64,000 bases of DNA, from assembly GCF_965216485.1 (NCBI RefSeq), contig NZ_OZ244162.1, forward strand, positions 1,736,001 to 1,800,000, in the 5' to 3' direction. Positions within the stretch are counted from its first letter, which is position 1, and each line of letters begins with the position of its first letter. Below the pieces are notes generated by a model. The model ran no database searches. It was not told the origin of the DNA and saw nothing but the letters and a program-made list of their open reading frames with translations. The stretch is from Algiphilus sp965216485 (GTDB lineage: Bacteria; Pseudomonadota; Gammaproteobacteria; Nevskiales; Nevskiaceae). A program made the translations under genes and the position numbers. This document shows, piece by piece, positions 42,998 to 51,196 of the stretch.

Positions 42998-43861
42998 ATG
43001 GGTTACCGCTCGGTGCTTGCACCGAATCAGTTCGAGGGGAAGGTGGTGGTGGTCACTGGCGGCGGCAGCGGCATTGGACGCTGCACCGCGCATGAGCTTG
43101 CCAGCCTCGGTGCGCATGTGGTCATCACCGGCCGCAAGCAGGAGAAGCTGGATGCCACCGCCGCGGAGATCCGCGAGGACGGCGGTGCCGTCAGCACACT
43201 GGCCTTCGACATCCGTGACGAGGCGGCCGTGACCGCGGCCGTGCGGCAGGTGCTGGAGACGCACGGGCGCATTGATGGACTGGTCAACAATGCCGGCGGG
43301 CAGTATCCGACGCCGCTGGAATTGATCAAGAAGAAGGGCTGGGAGGCGGTGGTGGCCAACAATCTCACCGGCGGCTTTCTCATGGCGCGCGAATGCTACG
43401 TGCAGACCATGAAGGCCAACGGTGGCGCCATCGTCAACATGATCGCGGACATGTGGAACGGTATGCCCGGCATGGGCCATTCGGGCGCGGCGCGCGCCGG
43501 CATGCTCAATTTCACCGAGACCGCTGCTACCGAGTGGGGCGTCGCGGGCGTGCGCGTCAATGCCGTGGCGCCGGGCTATATCGCATCCAGTGGCATGGAC
43601 CATTACGACCCGACCTTCGCCAAGGAAGTGATTCCCCGCCTGAGCAAGCTGGCGCCCTTGCAGCGAATGGGCGAGGAGGCCGAGGTGTCCAGCGCGATCT
43701 GCTGGCTGCTGTCCGAAGGCGCTGCCTTTGTGACCGGCACCTGCATCAAGATCGATGGCGGCAGTTCCCTCGGCGCCAAGGCCTTCCCATTGCAGGAACA
43801 CGACCGCTCCAAGCCCTATACGGGTTTCCACCGCGCACGGCGGCCCAAGGCCATCGACTGA
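42998..43861 (+). CDS. SDR family oxidoreductase, trans-2-enoyl-CoA reductase-like
   Basis: A 287-residue short-chain dehydrogenase/reductase. Cofactor loop VVVTGGGSGIGRCTAHELA with TGRKQE suggesting NADP(H), NNAGG in the NAG position. The usual Tyr-x3-Lys site is replaced by GMGHSGAARAGMLNFT, the arrangement seen in PECR-like (peroxisomal trans-2-enoyl-CoA reductase) and dienoyl-CoA reductase relatives. VRVNAVAPGYI and GTCIKIDGGSSL close the fold. RBS AAGGAG eight bases before the ATG at 42998. With the AtuA and ETF genes it suggests fatty or isoprenoid acid metabolism. Confidence 0.85.
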   Translation: MGYRSVLAPNQFEGKVVVVTGGGSGIGRCTAHELASLGAHVVITGRKQEKLDATAAEIREDGGAVSTLAFDIRDEAAVTAAVRQVLETHGRIDGLVNNAGGQYPTPLELIKKKGWEAVVANNLTGGFLMARECYVQTMKANGGAIVNMIADMWNGMPGMGHSGAARAGMLNFTETAATEWGVAGVRVNAVAPGYIASSGMDHYDPTFAKEVIPRLSKLAPLQRMGEEAEVSSAICWLLSEGAAFVTGTCIKIDGGSSLGAKAFPLQEHDRSKPYTGFHRARRPKAID

Positions 43862-43969
43862 TGCTGCAGCGGTGCGCGTGGCGGTCGCCGACGGCCTTCG
43901 CGCGCGCTAGCCTCTGTGCAGAAGGCTGCCTGCTCGGTGTGATAGGCGGCAGCAATGCAGGAGGCAGCC

Positions 43970-44434
43970 ATGCGGCGGAGCGCGCGGGGTCTGACGCTGA
44001 TCGAACTGCTGATCGTGCTCGCCATCGTGGGCGTATTGGCCGGTCTGGCCATCCCTGCCTATCGCGACCACGTCACCCGCGCGCAGGTCAGTGAAGGCCT
44101 CGCCCTGATCGCCCCCGTGAAGACCGCGGTGGCTGAGTACTACGCCGTGCACGGCCATCTGCCCACCGCCAGCAACTGGCTTGCCCTGCTGCGCGAACTG
44201 GGTCTGCCGGTCAGCACCGCGCACGGGGCCGGGTCCGGGACCTATGTCGAGCGCATCTGGTGGAATCAGGCCGCCCAACAGATTCGCATCCGTTACCGGG
44301 TGCCGCCGATTGAAGGCAAGCGCCTGACACTGACGGCGGAGTTTGCGGGCGGCAGCCTCCGCTGGCAATGCGCGTCCGAGAGCGGGTCAGAAGGCGTGCC
44401 GGAGCGCTTTGTGCCGGCGACCTGCCGCCGCTAG
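43970..44434 (+). CDS. Type IV pilin-like protein
   Basis: A 154-residue prepilin. A seven-residue basic leader MRRSARG precedes LTLIELLIVLAIVGVLAGLA, with Glu at +5 of the mature protein; the first mature residue is Leu rather than the usual Phe. A C-terminal cysteine pair (RWQCASES and PATCRR) would form the D-loop of a major or minor pilin. ATG at 43970 is chosen because AGGAGG ends five bases before it. Isolated: no other pilus gene lies in the window, so assembly proteins must be elsewhere. Confidence 0.85.
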   Translation: MRRSARGLTLIELLIVLAIVGVLAGLAIPAYRDHVTRAQVSEGLALIAPVKTAVAEYYAVHGHLPTASNWLALLRELGLPVSTAHGAGSGTYVERIWWNQAAQQIRIRYRVPPIEGKRLTLTAEFAGGSLRWQCASESGSEGVPERFVPATCRR

Positions 44435-44496
44435 CGTGCCAGCGTGGCTGTTGCCGCCCTCATGGCGCGATGTGGCCAGACGGAGGCTGCTCGTGC

Positions 44497-45417
44497 TTAC
44501 GCCTTGGCGCGGCGTTTCTGCTGTCGCTGCAGGCGCAGGGTCATCCACAGGCCACTGATGCCCAGCCAGATCGACATCAGACCGACAATATTGACGACCC
44601 ATGTCCCGGCGTCGCCGAAAATCTGTCCGCTATGCAGATCGAGCAGCGCGCGTTCGAGCGGGAGGCTGGGCATGGAGTAGGGCGCGAGCACGTCGCGTTG
44701 CGAGTCTGCGAGCGGGCTCGCGGTGGACCATTGCACTTCCTGATCCCCCACGGCCGTCCAGCGCAGGCCGCCATCGGTACTGAGCAGCGTGTCCTGTGCC
44801 CCTTGGACGACGATGCCCTTGCCTGTCGTGCCGATCGCGCGTACCTCACGTACGGGGAGGATTGGTGGGCTTAATTCGTCATACACGCTGCCGTCCTGCT
44901 GAAGAAGCAGCACGGATTCCCGCGTGGCGACATACAACAGGGGCTGGCCACTCGCGTCGCTGGCGATCATGCCCACGGGGTCACCCACCGTATAGTCGAT
45001 GGGGGTGCCATTGAGGAAGACATCGTCGCCACCGCGGGCGAGCCAGGCATCGCCAGCCACAAAGCCTTCGCGCGGCGGCGAGGCGCGCATGCCGTAGAGC
45101 GACGTAATCACCGGCCAGTCGATGCGGGTGGTGTCATACCCCCATTCCGCGCTCTGGTTGATCAAAAAGCCACTCGCGCCCAGCCAGATCATGAAGGCAA
45201 AGGCGAACAGCCCAGCGCGTTTGTGCCAGGTGCGCAGAAAAACCGACAGGTTCCGTCGTGCGGGTACCGGCTTCGCCGCGGCGGCGGTCGAAGCGCGCAT
45301 GCGCCTGCGCATGTGGCGAACGGCCGCCGGGATGGCGCCGTTGAAGCGCGTCTCCGTGGTCCCGTCGTCGCCAGATTCGGCTCGGCTTGGATGATAGGAG
45401 GTATCTGGCATCGTCAT
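44497..45417 (-). CDS. PepSY-associated transmembrane protein
   Basis: A 306-residue inner-membrane protein. A long cytosolic N-terminus is followed by FLRTWHKRAGLFAFAFMIWLG (first helix, the HKRxG start typical of PepSY-TM proteins), a periplasmic domain of about 180 residues, and a second helix TWVVNIVGLMSIWLGISGLW. HSGQIFGD before the last helix is also PepSY-like, and the histidines could bind haem as proposed for PepSY reductases. Last gene of the operon DUF3034 protein, globin, FMN-binding protein, PepSY; its ATG overlaps the upstream stop (ATGA). It may carry electrons across the membrane to the flavoprotein or globin (inference). Confidence 0.78.
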   Translation of the reverse strand: MTMPDTSYHPSRAESGDDGTTETRFNGAIPAAVRHMRRRMRASTAAAAKPVPARRNLSVFLRTWHKRAGLFAFAFMIWLGASGFLINQSAEWGYDTTRIDWPVITSLYGMRASPPREGFVAGDAWLARGGDDVFLNGTPIDYTVGDPVGMIASDASGQPLLYVATRESVLLLQQDGSVYDELSPPILPVREVRAIGTTGKGIVVQGAQDTLLSTDGGLRWTAVGDQEVQWSTASPLADSQRDVLAPYSMPSLPLERALLDLHSGQIFGDAGTWVVNIVGLMSIWLGISGLWMTLRLQRQQKRRAKA

Positions 45418-46046
45418 TTCACCAGGCTGTCGAAGGCGATCGCGGTGAGCGCCATCCGCTTCATCATTTCTACCGATTCGGTCGCGCCCGAGATGTTGTC
45501 CACCGGCTGGTCCAGGGCCTGACCTTCGGCACGTGCGCCTTCGAGCTGTTCGAGAAAGAAGCCTTCGCCGACTTCCTCTCCGCGCGATTCCCGATAGGTC
45601 AGCACGCGCGCAGCAACGATCTGGCCATCCTCAACCACAAAGCCGCTGGTTGTTGGTTGATAGCCTTCCTTGCCGATATCGTCGAAGATCCAGGCCGTCT
45701 TGCCATCCGCGGCCCAGTAGTAGAGCCGGGGCTTGGGGAACGGGCGACCGTAGACCGAACGGATGCGCTCCTGTGCCGCACTGTCGATCGTCAGCACCTG
45801 CGGCGGCGGCGGTTCCGGTCCAAGGTGTTGCGCCAGAAACTCTTCGGGCTCCTGGAAGTAGATGTAGAACTCGAACTTCTGTTCGGCCTGAGCAACATTG
45901 GTGATGTAGTCGAGGAGGACGATCGCCATACCCACGCATAGCGCGGCGATGCCAAGGAAGTCGATGGCGGCCAGCCGGCGGGTGCGCGGGCGGGCGCGAA
46001 CGATGGAATGGGATTGCTCTCCTCGGTTCTTGATGGTTTTTTGCAT
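45414..46046 (-). CDS. Exported FMN-binding domain protein
   Basis: A 210-residue membrane-anchored protein: basic N-terminus, one helix (FLGIAALCVGMAIVLLDYI), then a periplasmic domain. Near the C-terminus VDNISGATES contains D-x-x-S-G-A-T, the ApbE flavinylation motif, with Thr189 the predicted covalent FMN site, as in NqrC/RnfG and other extracytosolic FMN_bind proteins. Start ATG 46046 has GGAG six bases upstream; a TTG at 46082 is the alternative. Its neighbours are an exported globin and a PepSY membrane protein, so a role as electron carrier to the globin is plausible. No apbE gene is in the window. Confidence 0.85.
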   Translation of the reverse strand: MQKTIKNRGEQSHSIVRARPRTRRLAAIDFLGIAALCVGMAIVLLDYITNVAQAEQKFEFYIYFQEPEEFLAQHLGPEPPPPQVLTIDSAAQERIRSVYGRPFPKPRLYYWAADGKTAWIFDDIGKEGYQPTTSGFVVEDGQIVAARVLTYRESRGEEVGEGFFLEQLEGARAEGQALDQPVDNISGATESVEMMKRMALTAIAFDSLVK

Positions 46047-46172
46047 GACCGGCTCCGGGTCCTGGGGACTAATGCGTTGCAAGTTTCGAACCCGAGGCCG
46101 GCGGAAGCCCCGGCGACGCCCGATTTCGCGCGCCGCCAGGGTCCGCCGGAGTTCGTTGGTTCAGTAGGGCCG

Positions 46173-46667
46173 TTACTTCGTGACGATCTGGAAGGTGAAC
46201 GGGGCGAGACCGGCAATGATCTGGTTGCAGTGGTAGTAGTGATAGTTCACGCGGTCACAAGCGTTGTAGGCCGCTTCCACGACGGCGTTGAACTCGGTCA
46301 TGGTGATGCCAAGATCCGAGTGCGCTGCCGACATGCTCGCGCCCATGTATTCCACGTTGCCGCCGAGCACCCGCTGAACAAGCTGCGTATTCAGGGCGAT
46401 CTGCCGTTCGATGTTGCCGAACTCGCGGAAGGTGGGGGCGATGCGGTGATCCAGCAGGATGTAGTGGAAGAGTGCTTCCACCCACGTGCGAAGACCTTCC
46501 TCACCGCCCATAGCCTCGACGGTGCCGCTGGGAATGCCGGGAAAGGCTTTGGCCTTGCCGGTGTCGTCGTAGGCGGGGCCCGATTGGGCGAAGCTGGGGG
46601 TGGATGCGAGGACGGCCAGTGCGACGGTGGCGCCCGTGATGGCCTTCTTCAAGGAGGGGAGTTGCAT
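46173..46667 (-). CDS. Exported group I truncated haemoglobin
   Basis: A 164-residue protein with a Sec signal peptide (KKAITGATVALAVLASTPSFA, cleavage near 27) followed by a trHb1-type globin: GGEEGLRTWVEALF, LLDHRIAPTF, VLGGNVEYMG, then SMSAAHSDLGIT with the proximal His116, and IIAGLAPF at the end. The position normally held by the distal Tyr (B10, in FYxRVL) appears to be Phe67. Truncated globins are usually cytosolic NO dioxygenases or oxygen carriers; a periplasmic one is rare. It lies between the DUF3034 gene and the FMN-binding gene in a sigma-54 operon. Confidence 0.85.
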   Translation of the reverse strand: MQLPSLKKAITGATVALAVLASTPSFAQSGPAYDDTGKAKAFPGIPSGTVEAMGGEEGLRTWVEALFHYILLDHRIAPTFREFGNIERQIALNTQLVQRVLGGNVEYMGASMSAAHSDLGITMTEFNAVVEAAYNACDRVNYHYYHCNQIIAGLAPFTFQIVTK

Positions 46668-46737
46668 AGTCGTTCTCCGGAGTACCAGGTGTGGAGTTGC
46701 CTTGCGCCGAATGGCGCTGAAAGCGCTTGAAAGTGGG

Positions 46738-47763
46738 TTAGAAGGTGGCGTGCATCGACAGATAGAAGCCGGTCTGATCGGGTGTCAGGGTGATGTTCCC
46801 GAGCATTGCGGCCGCCACGGTGATGGAGAGGTTCTTGTTCAACGCGTGGGCGAAGAACACATCGATCCAGTCGTCTTCCGGAAGCTGACGCAAGGTGTCG
46901 CCGACGCCGAGGCCGAGGCTGGACAGCACGCCGGTGAGGGCGGTGATATCGGTGCCGCCGAGGGAGATGCTGCGACCGTCGAGGTTGTCGCCGTGCTGCG
47001 CGTACTCGACGCCGATGGCGGTGGTCTTGTTTAGAAGATGTGCGATGGAGCCTTCAAAGCGGATCTCCTTGTCGTTCTCATCCCCACCGCCGAAACCCGT
47101 CAGGCCCGTCTGATTCGCCGAGGTGTAGCGCGCGGTGACGTTGAACAGGGTGCTGATCGGGAAGAACAACTTGGTCGCGGCGATATAGAGCTCGTAGTCC
47201 TCCGCCTTGTTGGCTTGCAAGGTTTCGAGCAGGCGCTCGTTCTTGTTGACCTTGTAGAAGCCGCCAAAGGCGACCTGCGGGATCAGGTTCTGTGAGTCGT
47301 AGATCGCGTCGCCGAAGAGCCGCAGCTTGGCGCCGTAGACATCCATTTTGATGGTGGTATTGAAGGGCTCGATACCGGCGCCGTCGGCGTTGAGCGCATC
47401 AAGCACCAGTCCCACCGTGTCGAAGGTGCCCCCCGTGGGCAGGGTGCTGCGGGTGTACGACAACTCCAGTCGATCATAGAAGCCCACCGCTGCGCCGAGG
47501 GTATTGAGCTGGTAGCTGGGCAACTCGGCGAAGGTGTAGCGGATACCCCCATTGATTTCGTCGCGGGTGCCGTAGCCGGTAATCGTGGCCCAGGGGGTGA
47601 TACCGCCGCCGCCTGCTCCGTCGATAGCGCCGACACCGCCGGTGAGCAATACCTTGCCGTCGCCGTATTGCGCCATGGCAGGGGCCGAGAAGGCCCCCAG
47701 GATGGAGCCCAGGGCCAGCGTGAACATGAGTTTCGTGCGTCGGGTCTGCGTCATAGTCTTCAT
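46738..47763 (-). CDS. DUF3034 family outer-membrane protein
   Basis: A 341-residue protein with a signal peptide (RRTKLMFTLALGSILGAFSA, cleavage after APAMA) and beta-strand-rich sequence ending in aromatic Phe, typical of an outer-membrane barrel. The start of the mature part, LLTGGVGAIDGAGGGGITPW followed by ATITGYGTRDEINGG, is characteristic of DUF3034. Function unknown; possibly a porin for a small solute. First gene of a four-gene operon. Its roughly 170-base leader has a sigma-54 promoter, a two-hairpin ANTAR-type element and an intrinsic terminator, so expression should need antitermination. Confidence 0.78.
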   Translation of the reverse strand: MKTMTQTRRTKLMFTLALGSILGAFSAPAMAQYGDGKVLLTGGVGAIDGAGGGGITPWATITGYGTRDEINGGIRYTFAELPSYQLNTLGAAVGFYDRLELSYTRSTLPTGGTFDTVGLVLDALNADGAGIEPFNTTIKMDVYGAKLRLFGDAIYDSQNLIPQVAFGGFYKVNKNERLLETLQANKAEDYELYIAATKLFFPISTLFNVTARYTSANQTGLTGFGGGDENDKEIRFEGSIAHLLNKTTAIGVEYAQHGDNLDGRSISLGGTDITALTGVLSSLGLGVGDTLRQLPEDDWIDVFFAHALNKNLSITVAAAMLGNITLTPDQTGFYLSMHATF

Positions 47764-47827
47764 TGTTGAACTGCTCCCTAGTGGCCAGGCTTCGTGGTTC
47801 TGGAACCGGACCCCCTGGCAATGGAAC

Positions 47828-47871
47828 AAAAAAAAAGTCCACCTCCAGCACAGGGCTGTGAGAGCGGACTT
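47828..47871 (-). terminator. Intrinsic terminator inside the DUF3034 leader
   Basis: On the minus strand AAGTCCGCTC pairs with GGAGGTGGACTT around an inner CACAG/CTGTG hairpin, followed by nine T. No gene lies upstream on this strand for over 3 kb, so it attenuates its own leader transcript. Confidence 0.8.
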
Positions 47872-47883
47872 CATCGTCGATGG

Positions 47884-47918
47884 ATCAGCAACGCTGCCGA
47901 TCAAACCAGTTGTGGCTT
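47884..47918 (-). promoter_or_regulatory. ANTAR-type two-hairpin antiterminator element (DUF3034 operon)
   Basis: On the minus strand P1 is AAGCC[ACAACT]GGTTT and, one base later, P2 is ATCGGC[AGCGTT]GCTGAT, both with six-base loops. Loop 2 has A1 and G4, the ANTAR recognition pattern; loop 1 has A1 but A4. It begins about 18 bases after the predicted start site and the terminator follows 12 bases after P2. Confidence 0.68.
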
Positions 47919-47946
47919 CGCCTTCTTCGGCTTGCGCCAGATATCA

Positions 47947-47962
47947 AGCAAAGTGCGTGCCA
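47947..47962 (-). promoter_or_regulatory. Sigma-54 promoter of the DUF3034-globin operon
   Basis: TGGCACGCACTTTGCT on the minus strand: -24 GG and -12 GC with ten bases between, an excellent match to TGGCAC-N5-TTGCW. Transcription start expected near 47936. Confidence 0.85.
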
Positions 47963-48121
47963 GAACGATCGTTCGATTTAAAAAGCAAGGAATAACAAGA
48001 GTGTAGTCATCGCCCTGTCGCTCCCATCCGACCTGCGTCGCGCAGCGGCACTGTGCGCGCGCTGTCGGACCGGCTCCGCGTGGGTGCAGCAGCTCGTGGA
48101 AGCCTCCGAACGATGCGGCGC

Positions 48122-48138
48122 TGCACCATTCACGAGCA
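48122..48138. promoter_or_regulatory. Candidate NtrC enhancer site between the DUF3034 and RND promoters
   Basis: TGCACCATTCACGAGCA resembles the NtrC dyad TGCACC-N5-GGTGCA: left half complete, right half partly kept. It lies about 115 bases upstream of the plus-strand and 160 upstream of the minus-strand sigma-54 promoter. The rest of 47764-48479 is leader sequence with no gene. Confidence 0.4.
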
Positions 48139-48253
48139 GGGCGCGCCAAAGCGGCTCACGATGGGGCCAGCACGGGCGCGACGCAGGGGCGGCCACACCC
48201 CATGGCGCAGCGTGCCGACAGGCGGGCTGCGGATCGGGTGCCGAGGCGGTCCT

Positions 48254-48269
48254 TGGCATATGTCTTGCT
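48254..48269 (+). promoter_or_regulatory. Sigma-54 promoter of the RND exporter gene
   Basis: TGGCATATGTCTTGCT, with GG and GC separated by ten bases. Start expected near 48280, giving a leader of about 200 bases; no convincing ANTAR hairpin pair was found in it, though a GGTGGT/ACCACC stem lies near 48360-48405. Confidence 0.75.
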
Positions 48270-48479
48270 GATCCTGACCGTGGTTCATCCGCTCTTTCTG
48301 CAGGCGAGTGAACGCGGCCAAAGAGGGTCTGCACGCGAGCGACGAGGGCTCGAAGGGTGGTTCGGCGGGCGCATTGCGCGATTTCCCACCACCGTTTCTC
48401 ACAGCAACTCTTGCAGGCGGATATCCGGTTGCCGCAATACGGCAGTCGACTCCGCCATCAGCGTGGGCGCAGCAGGACT

Positions 48480-51032
48480 ATGACGATCTTCGAACGATAC
48501 GCAGCGTATGTCACGGGGCACAGCCGGCGCGTTATCGCCATCGGTCTGCTGACCACCGTGGTGGTGGCCCTCGGCCTCTGGCGGGATGCGGTGGCACCGA
48601 TGGCCATCGGGGAGGCGCAGCTCGACACGCCTGCACATCAGGCGCTTGAGCGCATCCAGCAGAGCTACGACCTGAGCCAGCCCGTCGACTCCTATGTCAT
48701 TGTGCGCATGTCGCAAGACGACGCCGACGGCGACGCACTGTCACAGGCGGAGGTGCTCAAGGGCTTGCGCTTTCAAGCCGCCTTGTGGGCGCGACCGGAG
48801 GTCGCGGCTAGCCTGCGACCAGGAGACGGTCTGCGCGGCTTCGAGAATCTGATCGGCCAGGCACTATGCGCGCTCGATGGTGCACCAGAAGCGTCGGCGG
48901 CGAGTCGCAGACCCTGGGAGCCAGCAGGTCGGGTGCCGCAGGGCGACTGCCCCCTCGCGGTGCAGATCAAACGACTCGAGGGCATGGATGGCTCTGACTA
49001 CGCGGCTTTGCGCGAGGCCGTGCTATCGCCGTCGAGCAGTCCGGTGGGCGCGAACCTCGGCCTCTATCTGCCGGTACAGGTCGACGAAGGCATTGAGAAT
49101 GACTTCCGCGCGCGCGCGCTGGTGGTGTCGCAGCACAATCCGGCACGGGTCGGGTTGACGGAAGAAGCGGTGCACGCGGCCCAACTCGCCATGCAGGCCG
49201 AATTGCCGCGCTGGTTTGCAGATGCCTTTATGTATGGCGAAGGCATCGTGAAGGCCGAATCCGCACGGGCGGTGGGCGAGAGTTTCCGCTATATCGCGCC
49301 GATCGGTGGTCTGTTGCTGATCGTCCTGCTGGTGATCACCTTCCGCAGCCTGAGAGATATGGTGTTCTGCCTGCTCGGACTGATGTTGGTGCTCCTCTGG
49401 TTGCAGGGGGTACAGGGCTGGCTCCAGGTGCCGTCGACCTCGATCCTCATTGCGGTGCCGTTTCTCCTGGTGGGCCTGGCGATCGACTACAGCCTGCACG
49501 TGGTGATGCGCTATCGGGAGCAGCTCGAAGACCTGCAGGGGGCACCGGATGCGTCTCAGACACAGCAGGCCATGCGCTGGGGGCTGCTCGGGGTTCTGCC
49601 CGCACTCACCCTGGCCGCCTTTTCCACGGCGGTGGGCTTTCTGGCGAACTACTTCAGCCCGCTCGCGTCGATCCGTGACTTCGCCGTCGTCAGTGGCTTG
49701 GGCATCGTCGCCACCTTCTTCATTTTTTCGGCGATGATTCCGGCGATCAAGACCGAGGTCGAGAAAGGCTGCGCCGGTCGCAAAGGAATGCGGGTGCAAT
49801 GGGCGTTGGGGCGCCGTCGGCTTGGGTCGCGTCGATGGCTCGCGGCACTGGCGCGCTTCACCGTGCGCCGTCCCCGATCGATCGCGGTCGCGGCAGCCAT
49901 CCTGACGGTGACCGGGGCGGTGGCAGCCACCGGCCTGGAGACCAGCTTCGATCGCACGGATTTCATTCCGGACGCACCACCGCAGTGGATGCAGGCCCTT
50001 CCGTCCTGGATGGCCCCCGGGCGTTATGAAGTGCGCGAGAACGTGGACTACCTCGTGGACCATTTTCGATTGCTCAGTCGGCTGCTCGATGCCGAGATCC
50101 TGGTCGAGGGCCAGGTGACCGATCCGGCGTTTCTTCACGCCATCGAGCGTGTCGCACGCCGCCGGGCCACCGAGTCGGGGACCTTGATTACGGACAGCCC
50201 CGCATCGCTGATGCGTCTGGCGGCGTTCCACGATGCGCGCTTTGCGCAGGCGGTGCAGGCGCGGGATGAGGACGGCGATGGCTTGCCCGACCGGGATCTC
50301 GTGCCGCTCTATGACGCCTTATTCGACCTGGCGCCTGCGCGCGCGGCCCGCGTGCTGCACCGTGTCGACGGCGTTTATGTATCCGCACGACTGGAGGTTG
50401 CGTTGCTGCTCAATGCGCAATCGGAGGCGATTGCCTCCGACATCCGCGCGGTGGCGAAGCACCTGTCGGAACACGCGCCCGTGCACGCGATTGCCACTGG
50501 AGCCTCCGTGATCCGCGCCAACGTCCAGAACGCCCTGTTTGACACGCTCGCGGTCGGCTTCTCGATCACGCTCTGCGTGATCGGCCTCATGCTCACCGTG
50601 CTGTACGGGCGGCTTCATGGCGCCTACGGGCTCGGCGCCATTCTCCTGACGCCCGTGTTGATTGCATTGGCCGCCTTGCTGGGTGCCATGCGCCTGCTGG
50701 ATATCCCTTTCAACTCGGAGACGGTCGTCATCAGCAGTCTGGCAATCGGGATCGGCGTGGATTACAGCGTGCACATTGGCGAACGCTTTCTGGCGCAAGC
50801 AAGGCTCGCATCCTCGCTCGCAGAGCGCATGGAGACCGTGCTCACCGGCACTGGCGGTGCCCTGCTCGGCAGTACGGCGACGACCGTCGGTGGCTTTGGT
50901 GTGCTGGCGCTTGCGATTTCACCGCCGCTGCAACGGTTTGGCATCGTCACAGCGCTGGCCATACTGCTGGCGTTCATTGCCACCATGGTGGTCCTGCCGG
51001 CCCTGCTGGTCTTGCGCGAGCGCCGCATGTAG
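48480..51032 (+). CDS. RND superfamily exporter (MMPL-like)
   Basis: An 850-residue inner-membrane protein in two repeats, each with one N-terminal helix, a large periplasmic domain and five clustered helices (FRYIAPIGGLLLIVLLVITF onward; the second set begins GFSITLCVIGLMLTVLYG). AIDYSLHVVMRYRE and GIGVDYSVHIGERF are the RND motif in helix 4 with its Asp. The class fits COG1033-type exporters of lipids or hydrophobic solutes. Periplasmic loops carry DDADGDALSQAE and DEDGDGLPDRD, similar to EF-hand or thrombospondin-3 calcium loops. ATG at 48480; upstream in-frame ATG at 48357 is in the leader. Monocistronic, with its own sigma-54 promoter. Confidence 0.85.
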   Translation: MTIFERYAAYVTGHSRRVIAIGLLTTVVVALGLWRDAVAPMAIGEAQLDTPAHQALERIQQSYDLSQPVDSYVIVRMSQDDADGDALSQAEVLKGLRFQAALWARPEVAASLRPGDGLRGFENLIGQALCALDGAPEASAASRRPWEPAGRVPQGDCPLAVQIKRLEGMDGSDYAALREAVLSPSSSPVGANLGLYLPVQVDEGIENDFRARALVVSQHNPARVGLTEEAVHAAQLAMQAELPRWFADAFMYGEGIVKAESARAVGESFRYIAPIGGLLLIVLLVITFRSLRDMVFCLLGLMLVLLWLQGVQGWLQVPSTSILIAVPFLLVGLAIDYSLHVVMRYREQLEDLQGAPDASQTQQAMRWGLLGVLPALTLAAFSTAVGFLANYFSPLASIRDFAVVSGLGIVATFFIFSAMIPAIKTEVEKGCAGRKGMRVQWALGRRRLGSRRWLAALARFTVRRPRSIAVAAAILTVTGAVAATGLETSFDRTDFIPDAPPQWMQALPSWMAPGRYEVRENVDYLVDHFRLLSRLLDAEILVEGQVTDPAFLHAIERVARRRATESGTLITDSPASLMRLAAFHDARFAQAVQARDEDGDGLPDRDLVPLYDALFDLAPARAARVLHRVDGVYVSARLEVALLLNAQSEAIASDIRAVAKHLSEHAPVHAIATGASVIRANVQNALFDTLAVGFSITLCVIGLMLTVLYGRLHGAYGLGAILLTPVLIALAALLGAMRLLDIPFNSETVVISSLAIGIGVDYSVHIGERFLAQARLASSLAERMETVLTGTGGALLGSTATTVGGFGVLALAISPPLQRFGIVTALAILLAFIATMVVLPALLVLRERRM

Positions 51033-51090
51033 CGCGCGCAAAGCTGAGGGAAGTCTGGCTGGGTCGCACGGCCCTCCGAAGTCCGCGCCA

Positions 51091-51115
51091 TAAAAAAGCC
51101 CCGTAAGAACGGGGC
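51091..51115 (-). terminator. Rho-independent terminator of the cupredoxin operon
   Basis: Minus-strand stem GCCCCG/CGGGGC with a 6-base loop followed by TTTTTT. It ends the OmpA-cupredoxin/cupredoxin transcript and lies between it and the convergent RND gene. Confidence 0.85.
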
Positions 51116-51196
51116 AATGGTCATTGCAAATTCCATTTGCTAGACCGGGAGAGACTGGTTGGGCGTTCGCCGTCCCGCGGCAAACCGGTTTGCGTC

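Noticed and set aside
48281..48479. ANTAR element in the RND exporter leader
   Set aside because: GCG[AGTGAA]CGC has the right loop but only three base pairs and no partner hairpin or T-run terminator, so it was not called.
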